Shown piece after piece: positions 8,201-10,368 of a DNA stretch of 10,368 nucleotides. The notes below the pieces were generated by a model, which saw nothing but the letters and a program-made list of their open reading frames with translations, had not been told where the DNA came from and did not search any database. A program made the position numbers and the translations under genes. The first letter of the stretch is position 1, and every line of letters starts with the position of its first letter. The stretch is from NCBI GenBank assembly GCA_046759145.1, contig JBHIBR010000036.1, positions 1-10,368 on the forward strand, read 5' to 3'. This stretch comes from JBHIBR01 sp046759145 [NCBI: Nitrospinota bacterium]. GTDB taxonomy: Bacteria > UBA8248.

Positions 8201-8513
8201 TGATGAGGTTGTTCATCAGGCGGGGATCGCGAGCCTCCACGGCGAGGGCGGCCGAGCTGCGGGGCACGCGCCGCAGGAGGGGGAGGAGGCCCACAGCCAA
8301 CGCCGCCGCCCCGATGGCGCCCGAGAGGACCAAGTAGAGAAGGGCACTGTAGGGAAAGCTCGACTGGAAGGCCGCCGCGCCCAGGCCCAGCAGGAAGATC
8401 ACCTCGGTCGCCAGCAGCAGGAGGAGGAGCGCCTCGGCGAGCTGAAAGGCGCGCAGCCGCAGCACCACCCGATCGAGAAAACGTACTATCCAGCGATGGT
8501 CTTGTTGGCTCAT
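5202..8513 (-). CDS. DUF4175-like large membrane/periplasmic protein
   Basis: The product is 1103 residues, starting at ATG 8513 behind a strong ribosome site. It has hydrophobic segments near 25-48, 56-80 and 155-172. A cytoplasmic-looking loop lies between the second and third, so the rest is probably periplasmic. About 190-500 are beta-rich, Ig-like domains, including ARDDYGLRAVDLEF (418-431), a motif I associate with DUF4175 proteins. From 500 to 1010 the chain is almost wholly helical and highly charged (many Arg, Glu, Gln, Leu), probably coiled coils, broken by a Pro/Ala linker (540-562). The C-terminus has FRVPPGFREAIMEAL (1068-1082) and a tail RERIERYFESITK, a conserved-looking end in such proteins. 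No cysteine occurs anywhere. No catalytic motif is visible, so a scaffold or envelope-spanning structural role is inferred. Its last 20 bases overlap the next gene. The exact function of the family is unknown. Confidence 0.88.
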   Translation of the reverse strand: MSQQDHRWIVRFLDRVVLRLRAFQLAEALLLLLLATEVIFLLGLGAAAFQSSFPYSALLYLVLSGAIGAAALAVGLLPLLRRVPRSSAALAVEARDPRLMNNLINSLQLYPQLERPEKRRDISEALVHALVRQTRRELGGIEPRAVVSAERARRLGATVVVLLAAAAGVLFLDPSAGPRSWYLLRNAFALIPPREVRLSIEPRQVTLLRGEPLAVEVRASGRVPERVELRLTPEGAPPGSAEMAPKGEGRFRHVVENPLSSFSFQAAADGFASAVGRARVVAPPEVGELRLTYYAPAYTGLPPRVVKGKGDIQGLKGSRVEVASRATKPVTEGKIVLDTGWQIPMRIQKGVSLQGQLVLLQPGEYHIQVKDELGYSNPDPIRYRIQLVSDQHPWVRVLAPGRDLTLEEEATVRVEYEARDDYGLRAVDLEFRVGSGRWRRIRLWEGKPERRLARGHQLWDLATMGLAPGAVVHYRLAAVDNDTISGPKTGYSPLYRIRFPDRRAARREMAAQLRELSEGLLELLGDYLERDYEPQERTSSAAPRPAGPRTPAPAAKGRAKPPSLRQKADRLLQKVDRAIARLRPGRPSETALRMDLEALRRNLAYTRDELLEKAARAPTPEARSRAREETASELERLATLSEDLYKGLQAERLQDTLAELSRSQRELLRSLERLQKGASPAARQAALKELAKLEQLLRSAMRSLGQLASKMPDDFINNPALRNLPFQDMRSALGAVRRHLQRGDIRAALQAMRQLLGQLRAMMAALQNARWSSLRSALSRMRQGMNRSGGELAALVREQDAILRQTEAVERKLRVRQEKRWKEELAELESSLSRLLAELKKRKEQPAQPPAEGLRKALREGGAPPDAKRRKELRASFGRLREAMREKLLPEERAELERWGERLGKLPSETDRLAGPEELRGLTELHRRQAALEGRTREFHRTLERLMQLFPNLDPKIAKGIEGAAQAMGEAKKELGAQSARRALPPERTALERLLQSQQSIGQALRQMAQRAVLGPQRGPAFYGARRWLPWGRLIPQPGVDDFPATQGEEGALGFERREFRLPGKEEFRVPPGFREAIMEALREGAPSDYRERIERYFESITK

Positions 8514-8517
8514 GGCG

Positions 8518-8525
8518 CTCCTCCC
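8518..8525 (-). promoter_or_regulatory. Ribosome binding site that fixes the DUF4175 start
   Basis: On the minus strand GGGAGGAG is followed by CGCC and then ATG at 8513. This strong Shine-Dalgarno sequence supports ATG at 8513 over an in-frame GTG at 8552, whose only purine-rich run sits directly against the codon with no spacing. Confidence 0.8.
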
Positions 8526-8593
8526 GCCGGGGAAGACGCCCGCCCGGAACACTCCCTCCCGCGCCGACGCGCCTCCGCCCGATCCCGGCTAGA

Positions 8594-8620
8594 ATGGACG
8601 CCCCGGCGGCGGAAGTCCAT
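8594..8620 (-). repeat. Inverted repeat in the 124-nt gap before the DUF4175 gene
   Basis: The gap 8514-8637 is the only sizeable non-coding stretch. On the minus strand ATGGAC (8620-8615) is followed after 15 bases by GTCCAT (8599-8594), giving a perfect 6-bp stem. The C/G-rich loop can add about three more pairs, counting one wobble pair. No U-run follows, so it is not a classical intrinsic terminator. It could be a weak attenuator or a transcript processing site, or a chance pairing. I see no convincing sigma-70-type promoter in the gap. Confidence 0.25.
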
Positions 8621-8637
8621 AGGGATCCCCCTTCTCC

Positions 8638-8826
8638 TCAGCGGACCCACCCGCGGTGACGGAGCACCACCACTTCCATCTCCCGGGGGAGGCTCTCCCG
8701 GCTCACCCGCAGGGTGTCCCCCTCCACCCAGCGCACCCGCGGGAGCCCCCGGAGGAATTCCCTCAGGGTGAGCTCTTGCTCCCAGAAATGCATCGGGATG
8801 GCGATGCGGGCGCGCCTTCCGCTCAC
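8638..8826 (-). CDS. Small protein of unknown function (62 aa), translationally coupled to the upstream gene
   Basis: The GTG start at 8826-8824 shares four bases (GTGA) with the stop of the preceding gene, a common arrangement for coupled translation; it ends with TGA at 8638. A weak G-run (8833-8836) lies six bases before the start. A longer version starting with GTG at 8856 is possible, but would overlap more and has no clear ribosome site. The protein starts VSGRRARIAIPMHFWEQ, then has a probable helix (LTLREFLRGL), a strand-like stretch around GDTLRV, and a C-terminal strand EMEVVVLR ending GWVR. It has no signal peptide, membrane segment or cysteine. I do not recognise a family. The order strand-helix-strand-strand loosely recalls small beta-grasp proteins (MoaD/ThiS-like), but the C-terminal Gly-Gly is absent, so this is only a weak idea. 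The amino acid composition and operon position favour a real gene over a chance frame. Confidence 0.62.
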   Translation of the reverse strand: MSGRRARIAIPMHFWEQELTLREFLRGLPRVRWVEGDTLRVSRESLPREMEVVVLRHRGWVR

Positions 8827-10368
8827 GCGAGACCCCAAAGCCGCCGGAGCGTCCACTCAAAGGTGAGCAGCAGGATGATGGCGAGAGCGCCGAACGGCGT
8901 GCTCCAGAGCCGCACCTGGCGTTCTTCGATCACCTGGGTGGGAAGCCGCGCCTCGACCGCCCGGGCGATGGATTCGACGGCCTTCTCATCCGCGCGCTCG
9001 GCGGGGAAGAAGACCCCTCCTGTAGCCCTGGCCGCCTCTCGAAGGAACTGCCACCGGGGGAGGCCTACCTCGCTCTCGAGGGCTTCGGGCGCCACGGCGA
9101 AGGCGCGGCTCTGGCGCCCCAGGAGTTTTCCACCCAGATGGGCCTCGGCCACCACCCGGTGGAGGCCATCGGCCTGGGGGCGGAAGGTGGCGCGGAATTC
9201 CTTGGCGGCGGGCTCATAGCGGGCTTCCAGGGGGAGGCGCTGGCCCTGGGGGCCGACCAGCTCCACCCGCACCGCGGCCCCGCGGGCGGGACGGTAGCTG
9301 TTGTCGAGCACCTGGAGGCGGATGGTGAAGGGGTCCTGCCAGCGCTTGCGGACCCCACCCTCCAGCACCAGCACCTGCCCCATGCCGGGCTCGTTCACCA
9401 GCCAGCGCACCATCTGCCGCACGAGCTGCAAGTGGAGGCGGTTGCCCCCCCGCTTGCCCACGAGGGCAAAATTCCACCGCCAGAGGTCGTCCGTGAGCAG
9501 GGCCAGGGTCCTCCCCTGCTCGTAGCGGCCCACGACGAGCAGGGGACGCTGGCCCTTTTCCCCCGCGGTCAGCAGGACCTCCCCCTGGGGCGCCGCGGTC
9601 TCTTCGTTCACCCCTTCGATAGGAGGGAGCCCTCTCCACAGCCGACGGTTCTCCTCAGAGTCCTGGGCGAGGCGGGTGATGGGGTGGGCCTCGCCTACGG
9701 GCGTGAGGTGCGCCTTGAGGAGCACCCCCCGGCGGTAACCTCCCCTCGCGGAGACCGCCACCGGGAGCACCTCGGCCAGGGGGGATTCCATATAGCCTCC
9801 CGCACCGAAGGCGTGCCTGCCGCCGATCATGGCGAAGCCGCCGCCCTTCTCCACATAGCTCTTCACCTGGTCCAGGTAGAGCCAGCTGAAGTAGTGGCGG
9901 TAGGTGAAGTTGTCGAAGATGACGAGGTCGAAGTTCTTGAGCTCCCGGAGGAAGATGGTCTCCAGGGGGAAGGGGATGAGGCTCAGCTCGTGGGATGCCG
10001 CCCCCGGGTCGTCGGAGGGGCTGCGGAGGAAGATGAGCGAGACCAGGTCCACCACCGGGTCCTGCTTGAGGGCCATCCGGAGGAAGCGGTAGTTCCACGA
10101 GGGCGCCCCCGAGAGGGCGAGGACGCGGATCTTGTCCCGGCGCACCTCGAGGACTTGCTCCTTGCGGTTGTTGTGGAGGAGGTGCTCGTCCGCCTGGGGG
10201 GGGGTGGAGACGCTGAGCCGGAAGCTGCCCACTTCCGAGGGGACGAACCGAAAGGAGAGCACCTTCCGGAAGGGCTGGCGGTCCACGTCCACCGCCTGCG
10301 TGGCCAGCACCTGCCCCTCCAGGGCCAGCACCACGGGGAGGTTCTTCCCCGTGTAGCCCCGCACTTCG
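8823..10368 (-). CDS. Membrane-anchored glutamine amidotransferase-like protein (DUF1355 type), 5' end cut by the window
   Basis: The frame is open to the right edge, so the N-terminus is missing; 514 codons are visible. Residues are counted from the GTG codon at 10364, which is probably internal. Residues 1-70 look like the end of a beta-sandwich domain. About 78-325 form a class I amidotransferase-like fold with the signature GGGFAMIGGRHAFGAGGY (174-191) and GRTLALLTDDLWRW (284-297), typical of the DUF1355 'putative glutamine amidotransferase' family. About 335-425 look like an Ig-like beta domain. A single hydrophobic segment near 487-505 is followed by a short basic tail, so most of the visible part should lie outside the membrane. 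There is no cysteine in the visible part, so it cannot be a normal Cys-dependent glutaminase; a structural or sensing role is more likely. In related proteins the missing part often holds two membrane helices and a VWA domain (family knowledge, not seen here). Its TGA overlaps the start of the next small gene. Confidence 0.85.
   Translation of the reverse strand, partial: EVRGYTGKNLPVVLALEGQVLATQAVDVDRQPFRKVLSFRFVPSEVGSFRLSVSTPPQADEHLLHNNRKEQVLEVRRDKIRVLALSGAPSWNYRFLRMALKQDPVVDLVSLIFLRSPSDDPGAASHELSLIPFPLETIFLRELKNFDLVIFDNFTYRHYFSWLYLDQVKSYVEKGGGFAMIGGRHAFGAGGYMESPLAEVLPVAVSARGGYRRGVLLKAHLTPVGEAHPITRLAQDSEENRRLWRGLPPIEGVNEETAAPQGEVLLTAGEKGQRPLLVVGRYEQGRTLALLTDDLWRWNFALVGKRGGNRLHLQLVRQMVRWLVNEPGMGQVLVLEGGVRKRWQDPFTIRLQVLDNSYRPARGAAVRVELVGPQGQRLPLEARYEPAAKEFRATFRPQADGLHRVVAEAHLGGKLLGRQSRAFAVAPEALESEVGLPRWQFLREAARATGGVFFPAERADEKAVESIARAVEARLPTQVIEERQVRLWSTPFGALAIILLLTFEWTLRRLWGLA

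Noticed and set aside
8514-8552. GTG at 8552 as an upstream start for the DUF4175 protein
   Set aside because: Its purine run abuts the codon without spacing, while ATG at 8513 has a strong, well-spaced ribosome site and a natural N-terminus.
8590-8595. TAGAAT on the plus strand resembling a -10 box
   Set aside because: There is no matching -35 element about 17 bases upstream (ACGCGC is found there), and no plus-strand gene follows.
4851-8771. Two long plus-strand frames (4851-6728 and 6816-8771)
   Set aside because: Both lie in codon phase opposite the DUF4175 gene and show only low-complexity, compositionally biased translation.

Overview
The window is GC-rich (about 70% by eye) and completely packed on the minus strand. 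It holds seven co-directional genes, two of them cut by the window edges. The layout fits a diderm, high-GC bacterium: exported and membrane-anchored proteins, GTG and TTG starts, and overlapping or tightly spaced genes. The sequence does not fix the phylum. Comparable MoxR/DUF58/BatA clusters are known from many groups, including Planctomycetes, Deltaproteobacteria/Myxococcota and Bacteroidetes, so I make no firm taxonomic claim. I found no RNA genes, mobile elements, CRISPR arrays or clear terminators.

In transcription order (right to left) the genes are: (1) 10368-8823, the C-terminal part of a membrane-anchored glutamine-amidotransferase-like (DUF1355-type) protein without visible catalytic residues; (2) 8826-8638, a 62-residue protein of unknown function that starts inside the previous stop codon; a 124-nt gap with a small inverted repeat; (3) 8513-5202, a 1103-residue DUF4175-like membrane protein with three N-terminal membrane segments, beta-rich periplasmic domains and a long helical region; (4) 5221-3611, an exported gluzincin (peptidase MA-like, HEYIH plus a downstream HEGLA) fused to C-terminal TPR repeats; (5) 3598-2582, a MoxR-family AAA+ ATPase; (6) 2547-1648, a DUF58 protein with a von Willebrand A-like fold; (7) 1638 to beyond position 1, a BatA-type two-helix membrane protein with a VWA domain and a GATase-like domain.

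The gene gaps are -4, 124, -20, 12, 34 and 9 nt, so at least genes 3 to 7 look like one operon. MoxR ATPases work with VWA-domain partners as chaperone-like complexes that mature or remodel client proteins, often metal-dependent ones (RavA-ViaA, NorQ-NorD, CbbQ-CbbO and the Bacteroides Bat proteins are known examples). Here MoxR and DUF58 would form the cytoplasmic part. BatA, the amidotransferase-like protein and the DUF4175 protein would form the membrane and periplasmic part. The exported metallopeptidase-TPR protein encoded just before MoxR is a plausible client or effector; that last step is inference.

The most interesting points are the peptidase-TPR gene inside the MoxR cluster, the small translationally coupled protein, loss of the usual MIDAS threonine in the BatA-type VWA domain, and the absence of cysteine in three extracytoplasmic proteins.
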